From assembly GCA_903871435.1 (NCBI GenBank), contig CAIQGU010000407.1, forward strand, positions 1 through 5,243: DNA of 5,243 nucleotides. The letters run 5' to 3'. This stretch comes from an uncultured Burkholderiales bacterium (lineage in GTDB: Bacteria; Pseudomonadota; Gammaproteobacteria; Burkholderiales; Burkholderiaceae_F). Below are positions 1 through 5,211 of this stretch, piece after piece. The notes beneath the pieces are model-generated. The model searched no databases, had not been told where the DNA came from, and saw only the letters and a program-made list of their open reading frames with translations. The position numbers and the translations under genes were made by a program. Position 1 is the stretch's first letter. Each line of letters opens with the position of its first letter.

Positions 1-185
1 CATCAACGCCAACGCCAGCAAAAACGCCAGCGCCCGTACGCAGTGCGCCCGCCGCAACGGCAGCACGACCACCAGCCGTCAAGACCCCGCTGCCGGTGCG
101 CAAGCCGGCGGGCCCGGCAACCCGCTCCTCACCGTCGACACCCGAACCCCCGGCCAGCAAGGCCGATGACTGGGAAGAGTTCTAA
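1..185 (+). CDS. Methyl-accepting chemotaxis protein, C-terminal end only (partial)
   Basis: The open frame enters from the left edge (first whole codon at base 3) and ends at TAA 183-185, giving 60 visible residues. About 54 of them form a low-complexity linker rich in Pro, Ala, Thr and Lys/Arg; 15 of the 60 residues are proline. The protein ends in ADDWEEF. A terminal xWxxF pentapeptide on a flexible tail is the known tether by which some chemoreceptors recruit the methyltransferase CheR and methylesterase CheB (NWETF in E. coli Tar and Tsr). I infer that this is the tail of an inner-membrane chemoreceptor whose sensor, HAMP and signalling domains lie outside the window. Its position beside flagellar genes agrees. 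Ligand and gene name cannot be read from this piece. It converges on flgN, with a strong hairpin between the two. Confidence 0.85.
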   Translation, partial: STPTPAKTPAPVRSAPAATAARPPAVKTPLPVRKPAGPATRSSPSTPEPPASKADDWEEF

Positions 186-210
186 GCCAGCGATAGCGCC
201 TGGCAGCTTG

Positions 211-260
211 CCGGCTCCAATGAAAACACGCCCCGCAGGGCGTGTTTTCATTGGAGCCGG
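211..260. terminator. Bidirectional intrinsic terminator: 23-bp perfect inverted repeat
   Basis: Bases 211-233 are exactly complementary to 238-260, leaving a 4-base loop (CGCA). The core is A4-CACGCCC / GGGCGTG-T4, so a transcript from either side forms a GC-rich hairpin followed by a U-run. It starts 25 bases after the chemoreceptor stop codon on the plus strand and 89 bases after the flgN stop codon on the minus strand, which suits terminating both convergent genes. The pairing continues 11 bp beyond the A/T runs (CCGGCTCCAAT / ATTGGAGCCGG), longer than a minimal terminator needs. The symmetry is seen directly; the terminator function is inferred. Confidence 0.85.
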
Positions 261-349
261 GTCAAGATTGCGCAGGGCTGCAGGCGGGCGCGTTCGGCAA
301 CAGTCGATGACACTTTTTTTCTGCGGCGGGGAAGGTTCCCGCCCGGCGT

Positions 350-766
350 TCAAGCGCTGCGGCCGCCGCCGGATAGTCGTCTTGCGGCGCTTACCGATCC
401 ATCGGCACCGTACAGCGCGCCTTGTCCAAGAGCCGATTGGAGAAATTGCAGGCGCGCGCGATTGCCGGCGGCGCGCGGCGCCAATACGCGGGCATTGCGC
501 TCGTTGAGCTTGCGGACGTGGTGCAAGGACAGGCGGGCTCTGGCGCCGGCACGGGCGCGATCGCCCTGGGGTGCGCCGACCGCAGCCGCTGGCAGGGCTG
601 CCAGACTGTCCAGCAATTGCTGTTTGCGTGCCAGCACTTGCTCGAGTCGCGGGTAGTTCTCGTCCAACAGTGCGCGGTATTCGTCCTCAAGGCACTGCAC
701 CAGCGCGTCGATCAGGCCGGGTGTCGTGGCTGACGGCGGTGTCGACAGCGGTGTCTGGACGGTCAT
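350..766 (-). CDS. flgN: FlgN, export chaperone for hook-associated proteins
   Basis: This gene encodes 138 residues, close to the usual FlgN length of about 140-150. FlgN is a cytoplasmic helical chaperone that delivers the hook-filament junction proteins FlgK and FlgL to the flagellar export gate. Visible features are a helical, charged N-terminal half (LIDALVQCLEDEYRALL at 18-34), a second helix around 40-58, and a C-terminal helix with LNERNARVL (87-95) followed by LYGADG (118-123), which resembles the N-rich helix and terminal Y-x-x-x-G segment of the family. Position directly downstream of flgM strongly supports the call. The ATG at 766-764 gives the best-fitting N-terminus, but nothing like a Shine-Dalgarno sequence precedes it; the upstream bases are pyrimidine-rich (TCCTCCC). 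The gap to flgM is 70 bases and contains a GC hairpin. The family is divergent, so sequence alone is weaker than context here. Confidence 0.8.
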   Translation of the reverse strand: MTVQTPLSTPPSATTPGLIDALVQCLEDEYRALLDENYPRLEQVLARKQQLLDSLAALPAAAVGAPQGDRARAGARARLSLHHVRKLNERNARVLAPRAAGNRARLQFLQSALGQGALYGADGSVSAARRLSGGGRSA

Positions 767-806
767 GGGAGGACAGGTCGGAAAGTAACGGCTGCACCCC
801 CGCGGG

Positions 807-822
807 CCCGGCGCGTGCCGGG
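807..822 (-). other. GC-rich hairpin between flgM and flgN
   Basis: CCCGGC (807-812) and GCCGGG (817-822) pair perfectly across a 4-base loop. The hairpin begins 14 bases after the flgM stop codon and lies inside the flgM-flgN intercistronic gap. No U-run follows it on the minus strand, so it is not a typical terminator. It could slow 3' decay of the flgM part of the message or reduce flgN translation. Short GC hairpins are frequent by chance at this base composition. Confidence 0.35.
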
Positions 823-836
823 TCTGCAGGTGGGTT

Positions 837-1136
837 TCAGTTGCTGGCCGACTTGCGTCCCAGCGCCTCGGTACTGGCCAGCAGCTTGTCGGCAACAGCC
901 CCGGCATTGACCTGGTAGCGCCCGGATGCAATGGCGGAACTGATTTCGCTGACCTTGGTGGCGCTGAAGTCCGAGGGCGAATATTGCGCCTCGAGCTGGC
1001 TCAGCCGCGTAGCGGGATCGGCCGTCGAGGCTGTGCCGGAGCCCGTTGCAGCCGCAGGACGGCCGGAGCCGCCGGAGCGGGCAGTGCCGGAGCTTGCCAG
1101 CGGTTTCCCCGCGGGCGGGGTGTTTGTGATCTTCAT
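837..1136 (-). CDS. flgM: FlgM, anti-sigma-28 factor
   Basis: This gene encodes 99 residues, the normal FlgM length. FlgM binds the flagellar sigma factor FliA and blocks late flagellar transcription until the hook-basal body is finished, when FlgM is secreted through it. The first half (1-45) is Gly/Ala/Ser/Thr-rich and low complexity, as expected for this largely disordered, exported protein. The conserved sigma-28-binding part is at 57-88, including FSATKVSEISSAIASGRYQV and then NAGAVADKLLAS. The start MKITNTPP is chosen because AGGAGGT sits 7 bases upstream and MKI is the usual family N-terminus; an ATG seven codons further upstream lacks this support. A sigma-28-like promoter lies 38 bases upstream of the start codon. 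The gene sits between flgA and flgN on the same strand. Confidence 0.95.
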   Translation of the reverse strand: MKITNTPPAGKPLASSGTARSGGSGRPAAATGSGTASTADPATRLSQLEAQYSPSDFSATKVSEISSAIASGRYQVNAGAVADKLLASTEALGRKSASN

Positions 1137-1143
1137 CGCTACG

Positions 1144-1150
1144 ACCTCCT
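1144..1150 (-). promoter_or_regulatory. Strong flgM ribosome binding site
   Basis: The minus strand reads AGGAGGT, ending 7 bases before the ATG at 1136-1134. It fixes the flgM start and excludes the in-frame ATG at 1157-1155. It is the strongest site seen for the three minus-strand genes; flgN and flgA have none that is recognisable. Confidence 0.85.
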
Positions 1151-1174
1151 GAAGCATTCATTCATTCTGCCATC

Positions 1175-1201
1175 GAATCGGTCTTTGACGCGCAAACTTG
1201 A
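1175..1201 (-). promoter_or_regulatory. Sigma-28 (FliA) promoter for flgM-flgN
   Basis: The minus strand reads TCAAGTTT (1201-1194), an 11-base spacer, then ACCGATTC (1182-1175). Against the enterobacterial FliA consensus TAAAGTTT-N11-GCCGATAA the -35 element matches 7 of 8 positions and the -10 element 5 of 8, with exact spacing. Transcription would start near 1168, about 31 bases before the flgM start codon. A dedicated class-3 promoter for flgM is well known in Salmonella. Function is inferred from match and position. Confidence 0.75.
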
Positions 1202-1214
1202 GGCCAGTCATACA

Positions 1215-1241
1215 ATTTTGCGGGATCGGAAACCGTGTCAA
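1215..1241 (-). promoter_or_regulatory. Possible sigma-70 promoter in the flgA-flgM gap (weak candidate)
   Basis: The minus strand contains a perfect -35 hexamer TTGACA (1241-1236), followed after 15 bases by CAAAAT (1220-1215), 4 of 6 against TATAAT. The spacing is 2 bases short of the optimum, so the assignment is tentative. If active it would give FliA-independent flgM transcription from just upstream of the sigma-28 site. Confidence 0.25.
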
Positions 1242-1328
1242 CTGCAGCAATGCTGCTGATGTGCCCGCCACGGGTCCGCAGCAACAATCCGCGCGCGGCC
1301 TGGGCGCAGGGACGCCGCGCAATACCCA

Positions 1329-2087
1329 TCAGAACGCCACCTCGACGATGCGGCCGCGGCGCGCCACGCCAGAGACCGTTCTGCCCGAATCGACGCGGAC
1401 CCGAACGCTCTCCCCGGCAGCGGCGGTTGCCAGGGCAACGCCATCGGTGCTGATGGAGAACCCGCTTCCCTGTCCAACGAGCTTGACCGCGTCGCCCTGA
1501 CCGACCGCGGGGACGGCACGCAAGGCGTTGAGGGGAATCGGCTGACCCGGTACCAGGCCCCGCGTGCAGATGCGGTCCTCGAGCTGGCCGGAATCCGTCA
1601 CCACCCCGCCAGGCTCACGCGTCATTTCGACCTCCTCCTGGCGCAGGGCACTGGCCGATATCGGCTGCAGGGCCGGCAGGGATTGCGCGGCAACCAGGGC
1701 CAAGCCATACAGGCGCACGGTGACCGGCACCGAAATTGACCAACCCGGACGCTGGCGGCAGCGGTAGCCGACAAAACTGCGACCCCAGAGGCGTCCTCCG
1801 GGGCGCAGGAATACCTCGGTGTGTTCGCACGGGGCAAGCCGCAGCCGCGAATCGATCGCGCCCACGGAAATTTCAGCCCGCATGCCGGGCTGTGAGCGGG
1901 CCACCTCGGCTGCCGCAAAGCGGCGAATTTCTTCGGCTGCGCCAGCCGGCCCAATGGCCGCGCTTGCAGCCAATGCGCCCGGCGCCACGGCCCCTCCGGC
2001 TTCGGGAGTCTCTGATAGGGACTGCCCAAGAACCAGTGCCGGTGCGATGACGCCCAAGAGAAAAAGGAGGAGGTGCCTGCTTTTCAT
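1329..2087 (-). CDS. flgA: FlgA, periplasmic chaperone for P-ring assembly
   Basis: This gene encodes 252 residues. FlgA works in the periplasm, where it helps FlgI polymerise into the P ring around the rod. Residues 1-22 look like a Sec signal peptide: MKSR, then a hydrophobic stretch through LFLLGVIAPALVL, with cleavage plausible around 20-24. An Ala/Gly-rich segment follows to about 51. The mature domain shows the expected LRLAPC (83-87 region), GRSFVGYRC (102-110) and WSISVPVTV (116-124), then a SAF/FlgA C-terminal region (129-250) with GQPI (181-184), SGFSISTDGVAL (208-219) and DSGRTVSGVARRG (233-245). C87 and C110 are at the usual cysteine positions; a third cysteine, C174, is less usual. 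The start is set by the signal peptide because no Shine-Dalgarno sequence is visible. The gene is divergent from flgB and 192 bases upstream of flgM. Confidence 0.93.
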   Translation of the reverse strand: MKSRHLLLFLLGVIAPALVLGQSLSETPEAGGAVAPGALAASAAIGPAGAAEEIRRFAAAEVARSQPGMRAEISVGAIDSRLRLAPCEHTEVFLRPGGRLWGRSFVGYRCRQRPGWSISVPVTVRLYGLALVAAQSLPALQPISASALRQEEVEMTREPGGVVTDSGQLEDRICTRGLVPGQPIPLNALRAVPAVGQGDAVKLVGQGSGFSISTDGVALATAAAGESVRVRVDSGRTVSGVARRGRIVEVAF

Positions 2088-2180
2088 GTAGGCAAGCGTA
2101 GGCCAGGCAGGGCCAGCCGATCGCCGGGTAAGGCGCACGGCCTCGGAGCTTATCGCCCGATCGACCTTAGTTCCCGAATT

Positions 2181-2186
2181 CATAAT
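2181..2186 (+). promoter_or_regulatory. Candidate -10 element for the flgB operon
   Basis: CATAAT matches 5 of 6 positions of the sigma-70 -10 hexamer and lies about 50 bases upstream of flgB. No convincing -35 is found 16-18 bases upstream (the nearest, TCGACC at 2161-2166, is only 14 bases away). That could fit an activator-dependent promoter, such as the FlhDC-controlled class-2 flagellar promoters, but I see no clear FlhDC box. It overlaps the flgA sigma-28 -10 element on the other strand. Confidence 0.3.
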
Positions 2187-2209
2187 CGGCAGGACGGAGA
2201 AAAACTTTA
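2183..2209 (-). promoter_or_regulatory. Near-consensus sigma-28 (FliA) promoter for flgA
   Basis: The minus strand reads TAAAGTTT (2209-2202), an 11-base spacer, then GCCGATTA (2190-2183). The -35 element is a perfect 8/8 match to the FliA consensus and the -10 element is 7/8, with exact spacing, so the match is better than that of flgM. It points toward flgA, with a predicted start near 2176 and a leader of about 89 bases. Without a terminator before flgM it should also feed flgM and flgN. Confidence 0.85.
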
Positions 2210-2224
2210 GGGGCATGGTGCCCC
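2210..2224 (+). promoter_or_regulatory. Stem-loop just upstream of the flgB ribosome binding site
   Basis: GGGGCA (2210-2215) and TGCCCC (2219-2224) form a 6-bp perfect stem with a 3-base loop. The stem ends 2 bases before the Shine-Dalgarno-like GAGGAT (2227-2232), which precedes the flgB ATG by 5 bases. In the flgB message it could affect ribosome access or stability; as DNA it is a dyad that could bind a protein. No function is demonstrated. Confidence 0.4.
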
Positions 2225-2237
2225 GCGAGGATCCAGC

Positions 2238-2660
2238 ATGAGCATCGGTGGCATAGGTTCGATGGATTTCCAGGCCCAGGCCCTGCAATTGCAGGCCGAG
2301 CGGGGGCGCGTGCTCGCCTCCAATATAGCCAATGCCGACACCCCCAATTACAAGGCGCGCGATTTCAACTTCCAGCAGGCGCTGACCGCCGCGACGGCTG
2401 GAAATGGCGCGGCCGCCAGGGCTGGCGCAACCGTGCCCGTTGCCATGACCCGGCCCGGGCACATGGCCTTGCCCTCGACCACCGGCGGCATGCCCGCATT
2501 GATGTACCGCGCGCCGCTGCAGAACTCCGTCGACGGCAACACCGTCGACCTGGACGTCGAGCGCGCCAATTTTGCCGAGAACTCCGTGCGGTATGAGTCA
2601 ACGCTGCGATTCATCAACGGCCAGATCAAGATGATGACGACCGCAATCAACGGCCAGTAA
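2238..2660 (+). CDS. flgB: FlgB, proximal rod protein
   Basis: This gene encodes 140 residues, typical for FlgB. FlgB is a component of the proximal rod in the periplasm, near the MS ring and the export gate. The N-terminal signature is clear: LASNIANADTPNYKARDF at 26-43, the motif shared by rod and hook proteins in its FlgB form. The C-terminal part has the usual NSVDGNTVDLDVERANFAEN (96-115), followed by the helix YESTLRFINGQIKMM (119-133) that packs against the N-terminal helix in the rod. Residues 48-90 are the variable middle. The ATG is preceded by GAGGAT at 5-base spacing. It is the first gene of the rightward operon, 18 bases before flgC and divergent from flgA. Confidence 0.97.
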   Translation: MSIGGIGSMDFQAQALQLQAERGRVLASNIANADTPNYKARDFNFQQALTAATAGNGAAARAGATVPVAMTRPGHMALPSTTGGMPALMYRAPLQNSVDGNTVDLDVERANFAENSVRYESTLRFINGQIKMMTTAINGQ

Positions 2661-2678
2661 CCGGACGAGGACAACGCC

Positions 2679-3086
2679 ATGTCGCTTTTCAAGGTTTTCG
2701 ATGTCTCCGCCTCCGCCATTTCCGCGCAGAGCCAGCGGCTGAATGTGGTTGCCAGCAACCTGGCCAACGCCGAGTCGGTGGCTGGCCCGGATGGCCAGCC
2801 ATACAAGGCCCGGCAGGTGGTCTTCCAGACGCAGATGATGGGCGGTGATCCGGCTTCTGCCGGAGTCAGCGTCTCGTCGGTGGTCGAGGACCAGTCCGCG
2901 CCGCGCAAGGTGCACGACCCGCAAAACCCGGCAGCCGACTCCGACGGCTTCGTGACGCTCCCCAACGTCAATCCGGTGGAAGAGATGGTGAACATGATCT
3001 CCGCTTCACGCGGCTACCAGACCAACGTGGACGTGATGAACACGGCCAAGAGCCTGCTGCAGAAGGTTCTGCAGCTCGGCGCATAA
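2679..3086 (+). CDS. flgC: FlgC, proximal rod protein
   Basis: This gene encodes 135 residues, the standard FlgC length. FlgC is a proximal rod subunit that stacks with FlgB and FlgF. Signatures are RLNVVASNLANAES (20-33), YKARQVVFQ (42-50), and the C-terminal block with HDPQNPAADSDGFVTLPNVN (79-98), then EEMVNMISASRGYQTNVDVM (101-120), where the conserved terminal helix begins. Both ends are helical and assemble together, as in other axial proteins. A Shine-Dalgarno-like GAGG lies 8 bases before the ATG. The gene follows flgB after 18 bases. Its TAA overlaps the AAGGAG ribosome site of flgD, suggesting coupled translation. Confidence 0.97.
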   Translation: MSLFKVFDVSASAISAQSQRLNVVASNLANAESVAGPDGQPYKARQVVFQTQMMGGDPASAGVSVSSVVEDQSAPRKVHDPQNPAADSDGFVTLPNVNPVEEMVNMISASRGYQTNVDVMNTAKSLLQKVLQLGA

Positions 3087-3099
3087 GGAGCACCAGGAC

Positions 3100-3825
3100 A
3101 TGACCGTCAGTTCCGTAACCAGCAATCCCTACGCCAGCATCCTGGCCAACAGCGCCACCAGCACCGCTGCGAGCGCCGTGTCCGGAACCAGCACGACCAG
3201 TGGTACCGGCTCGACCAACCTGCAATCGACCTTCCTACAATTGCTGGTCGCGCAGATGAACAATCAGGACCCGCTGAACCCGACCGACAGCACCCAGATG
3301 ACTTCGGAACTGGCGCAGATCAGCACCGTCACGGGCATCAACAACCTCAATACCAGCGTCACCGGACTGATGTCCCAGCTGCAGCAGAGCTCCGCCATTC
3401 AGTCGGCGCAGCTCACCGGACACTCGGTCATGGTTGCCGGCTCGTCGCTGCCGCTGTCGGCCAATACGTCGTCGGCCACGGGTTACAGCGCCGTCGGCGG
3501 ATTCAGCCTGGCGGGTGCAGCGAGCAATGTCACCGTCACTGTCAAGGATTCCGCCGGCAGCACGGTGCGCACCCTGCAGATGGGCGCCCAGAGCGCGGGC
3601 TTCCAGGACTTCAGCTGGAACGGCCAGACCAACTCGGGCGCGACTGCCGCGGCGGGCACTTATACCTTCTCCGTAGCGGCCACCTCGAGTGCGGGGGCCG
3701 TCGCCGCCACCGCCTACAACGCGCAGGCCGTGGTGGGTGCCGTGCCCCAGGCTGACGGATCCACCCAGCTGATGCTGGGGAACGGTAACACCGTGCCCTA
3801 TAGCGCCATCGAACAGATCATTTAA
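3100..3825 (+). CDS. flgD: FlgD, hook cap / hook assembly scaffold
   Basis: This gene encodes 241 residues, within the family range. FlgD forms the temporary cap at the tip of the growing hook under which FlgE subunits are inserted; it is discarded when the hook is complete. Residues 1-40 are Ser/Thr/Ala-rich and probably flexible. The conserved N-terminal domain is at 42-105, with FLQLLVAQMNNQDPLNPTDS (45-64) and QMTSELAQISTVTGINNLN (66-84). The C-terminal half (107-241) corresponds to the beta-rich tudor-like and Ig-like (FlgD_ig) region, with FSWNGQTNSG (171-180) and AGTYTF (185-190), ending in VPYSAIEQII. The start has AAGGAG 9 bases upstream, overlapping the flgC stop. The gap to flgE is 86 bases, the longest in this operon segment. 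Confidence 0.96.
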   Translation: MTVSSVTSNPYASILANSATSTAASAVSGTSTTSGTGSTNLQSTFLQLLVAQMNNQDPLNPTDSTQMTSELAQISTVTGINNLNTSVTGLMSQLQQSSAIQSAQLTGHSVMVAGSSLPLSANTSSATGYSAVGGFSLAGAASNVTVTVKDSAGSTVRTLQMGAQSAGFQDFSWNGQTNSGATAAAGTYTFSVAATSSAGAVAATAYNAQAVVGAVPQADGSTQLMLGNGNTVPYSAIEQII

Positions 3826-3911
3826 GGCAACGAGAAACCGGAAGCCGGCCGTCGCGACCGCGACCCACGGCATCCACAAGCAGCAACCGGAAGAAGCAAC
3901 AGGAGAACAGC

Positions 3912-5156
3912 ATGGGTTTCGAACAAGCATTGTCGGGTCTGACTGCCGCCTCGCAGAACCTGGATACGATAGGTAACAACATTGCCAACGCGTCGACCAT
4001 CGGCTTCAAGGAGGTTCGCGCCGAGTTCGCCGATGTCTACGCGGCGTCCCTGGGCGGCGCCACCTCAACGCAGATCGGGATCGGCACTGCGGTTGCCGCC
4101 ATCGCCCCGCAGTTCACGCAGGGCAACATCACGACGACTGGTAATCCTCTTGACATCGCCATCAACGGCAGCGGATTCTTTCGCGAAGTCAGCAACGGCA
4201 TCACGAGCTATTCGCGCAACGGCCAGTTTTCGCTCAATTCCAGCGGCCAGATCGTCAATCCCCAAGGTGCTCAGCTGACCGGCTACCCAGCCGATGCTTC
4301 TGGCAACATCACCTCGGCGCCCCCCGTGCCGCTGACGCTTTCGCAGGCGCCGGTTCCCCCGCAGGTCACCAGCACCTCCTCGCTGTCGCTCAACCTCGAC
4401 TCCGGTGCCACGCCGATCCCGGCGGGCACGACCTTCAGTCCGTCCAACGCTGCCTCGTACAACTCGTCAACCTCCATGACGGTGTATGACACGCAGGGCA
4501 ACGCGCATACCGCCACCTACTACTTCGTCAATAACTCGGCTAACAACTGGAGTGTGTACGCCACCGGTGACGGTACGCAGGTGGCCGGAACGGGTGGAGC
4601 CGGCACGCCGATCGGAACCTTGAGTTTCAACACCTCGGGTACGCTGAATCCGGCGACGGATGTGAGCATGAGCATGTCGATGCCGGTGACCACGGGTGCC
4701 GCCAATCCCTTGACATTCAGCACCACCTTTCCTGCAGCGTCCACCAGTCAATACGGCGTGCCGTTTTCGGTGAGCGCCAACACGCAGAACGGCTACGCCA
4801 CCGGACAGCTCGCCGGCTTTTCCATCGGCAAGGACGGTGTCATTTCCGGCCGTTACACCAACGGCCAGACGCGCGCGCAGGGCCAGATCGCCCTGGCCAA
4901 CTTCACGAATCCGCAAGGCCTGATTGCCCAGGGCGGCAACGCGTTCGCAGAGAGCGCCGCCTCCGGCCAGCCGGTGATCGGCGCGCCAACGTCCGGGTCG
5001 ATGGGCACGCTGCAGTCGGGAGCGCTGGAGAGTTCCACGGTCGACCTGACCACCGAGCTCGTCAATATGATCACCGCCCAGCGCGTCTATCAGGCCAATG
5101 CCGAAACCGTCAAGACACAGGATCAGGTCCAACAGACCCTGATGAACCTGCGTTGA
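3912..5156 (+). CDS. flgE: FlgE, flagellar hook protein
   Basis: This gene encodes 414 residues, close to the E. coli and Salmonella hook protein (about 400). FlgE polymerises into the curved hook that joins rod and filament. The N-terminal axial motif LDTIGNNIANASTIGFK is at 17-33. GNPLDIAINGSGFF (77-90), then SYSRNGQFSLNSSGQIVNPQ (99-118) and QLTGYP (121-126) mark the conserved beta region after it. The Ser/Thr/Ala-rich middle (about 140-290) is the variable outer D1/D2 part and contains MTVYDTQGNAHT (189-200). NGYATGQLAGFSIGKDGVIS (293-312) and YTNGQTRAQGQIALANF (315-331) precede the C-terminal helix region with LVNMITAQRVYQANAETVKT (383-402). ESSTVDL (373-379) stands where SNVDL is usual. 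AGGAG lies 6 bases before the ATG. No cysteine is present. It is followed after 55 bases by flgF. Confidence 0.97.
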   Translation: MGFEQALSGLTAASQNLDTIGNNIANASTIGFKEVRAEFADVYAASLGGATSTQIGIGTAVAAIAPQFTQGNITTTGNPLDIAINGSGFFREVSNGITSYSRNGQFSLNSSGQIVNPQGAQLTGYPADASGNITSAPPVPLTLSQAPVPPQVTSTSSLSLNLDSGATPIPAGTTFSPSNAASYNSSTSMTVYDTQGNAHTATYYFVNNSANNWSVYATGDGTQVAGTGGAGTPIGTLSFNTSGTLNPATDVSMSMSMPVTTGAANPLTFSTTFPAASTSQYGVPFSVSANTQNGYATGQLAGFSIGKDGVISGRYTNGQTRAQGQIALANFTNPQGLIAQGGNAFAESAASGQPVIGAPTSGSMGTLQSGALESSTVDLTTELVNMITAQRVYQANAETVKTQDQVQQTLMNLR

Positions 5157-5199
5157 TGGCGGCTTGACCGGGCAATAGCGCCAGGACCATGGGTCAAAG

Positions 5200-5204
5200 A
5201 GGAG
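5200..5204 (+). promoter_or_regulatory. flgF ribosome binding site
   Basis: AGGAG lies 7 bases upstream of the GTG at 5212-5214. It supports the GTG as the start rather than the out-of-frame ATG at 5189-5191. Confidence 0.75.
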
Positions 5205-5211
5205 CACGCTA

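Noticed and set aside
314..346. T-run (314-320) beside a GGCGGG/CCCGCC hairpin (325-330, 338-343) as a terminator
   Set aside because: On the plus strand the T-run precedes the hairpin, and on the minus strand the hairpin is followed by A rather than U, so neither orientation makes an intrinsic terminator.
43..507. A 154-codon plus-strand frame spanning the chemoreceptor end, the palindrome and flgN
   Set aside because: Arg/Pro-rich translation, crosses a strong terminator-like palindrome and lies antisense to flgN. The peptide it shares with the opposite-strand frame at 129-353 only reflects the inverted repeat.
1185..1216. Plus-strand TTGACG with TACAAT as a sigma-70 promoter
   Set aside because: The spacer is 20 bases, too long, and the promoter would drive transcription antisense into the 3' end of flgA with no gene to serve.
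2348..2995. A 215-codon open frame antisense to flgB and flgC
   Set aside because: The plus strand encodes two clear, conserved rod proteins here. Long antisense frames are common at high GC, and this one has no ribosome site or recognisable protein character.
3836..3893. 9-base direct repeat AACCGGAAG in the flgD-flgE gap
   Set aside because: Only two short copies, no symmetry or association with a signal. Chance occurrence is likely in purine-rich leader sequence.
3235..3930. A 231-codon open frame antisense to flgD
   Set aside because: It covers the conserved FlgD coding sequence on the other strand and shows no domain or start signal of its own.
5164..5197. Inverted repeat TTGACC / GGTCAA between flgE and flgF
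   Set aside because: A 6-bp stem with a loop of more than 20 bases and no U-run is too weak for a terminator or attenuator call.
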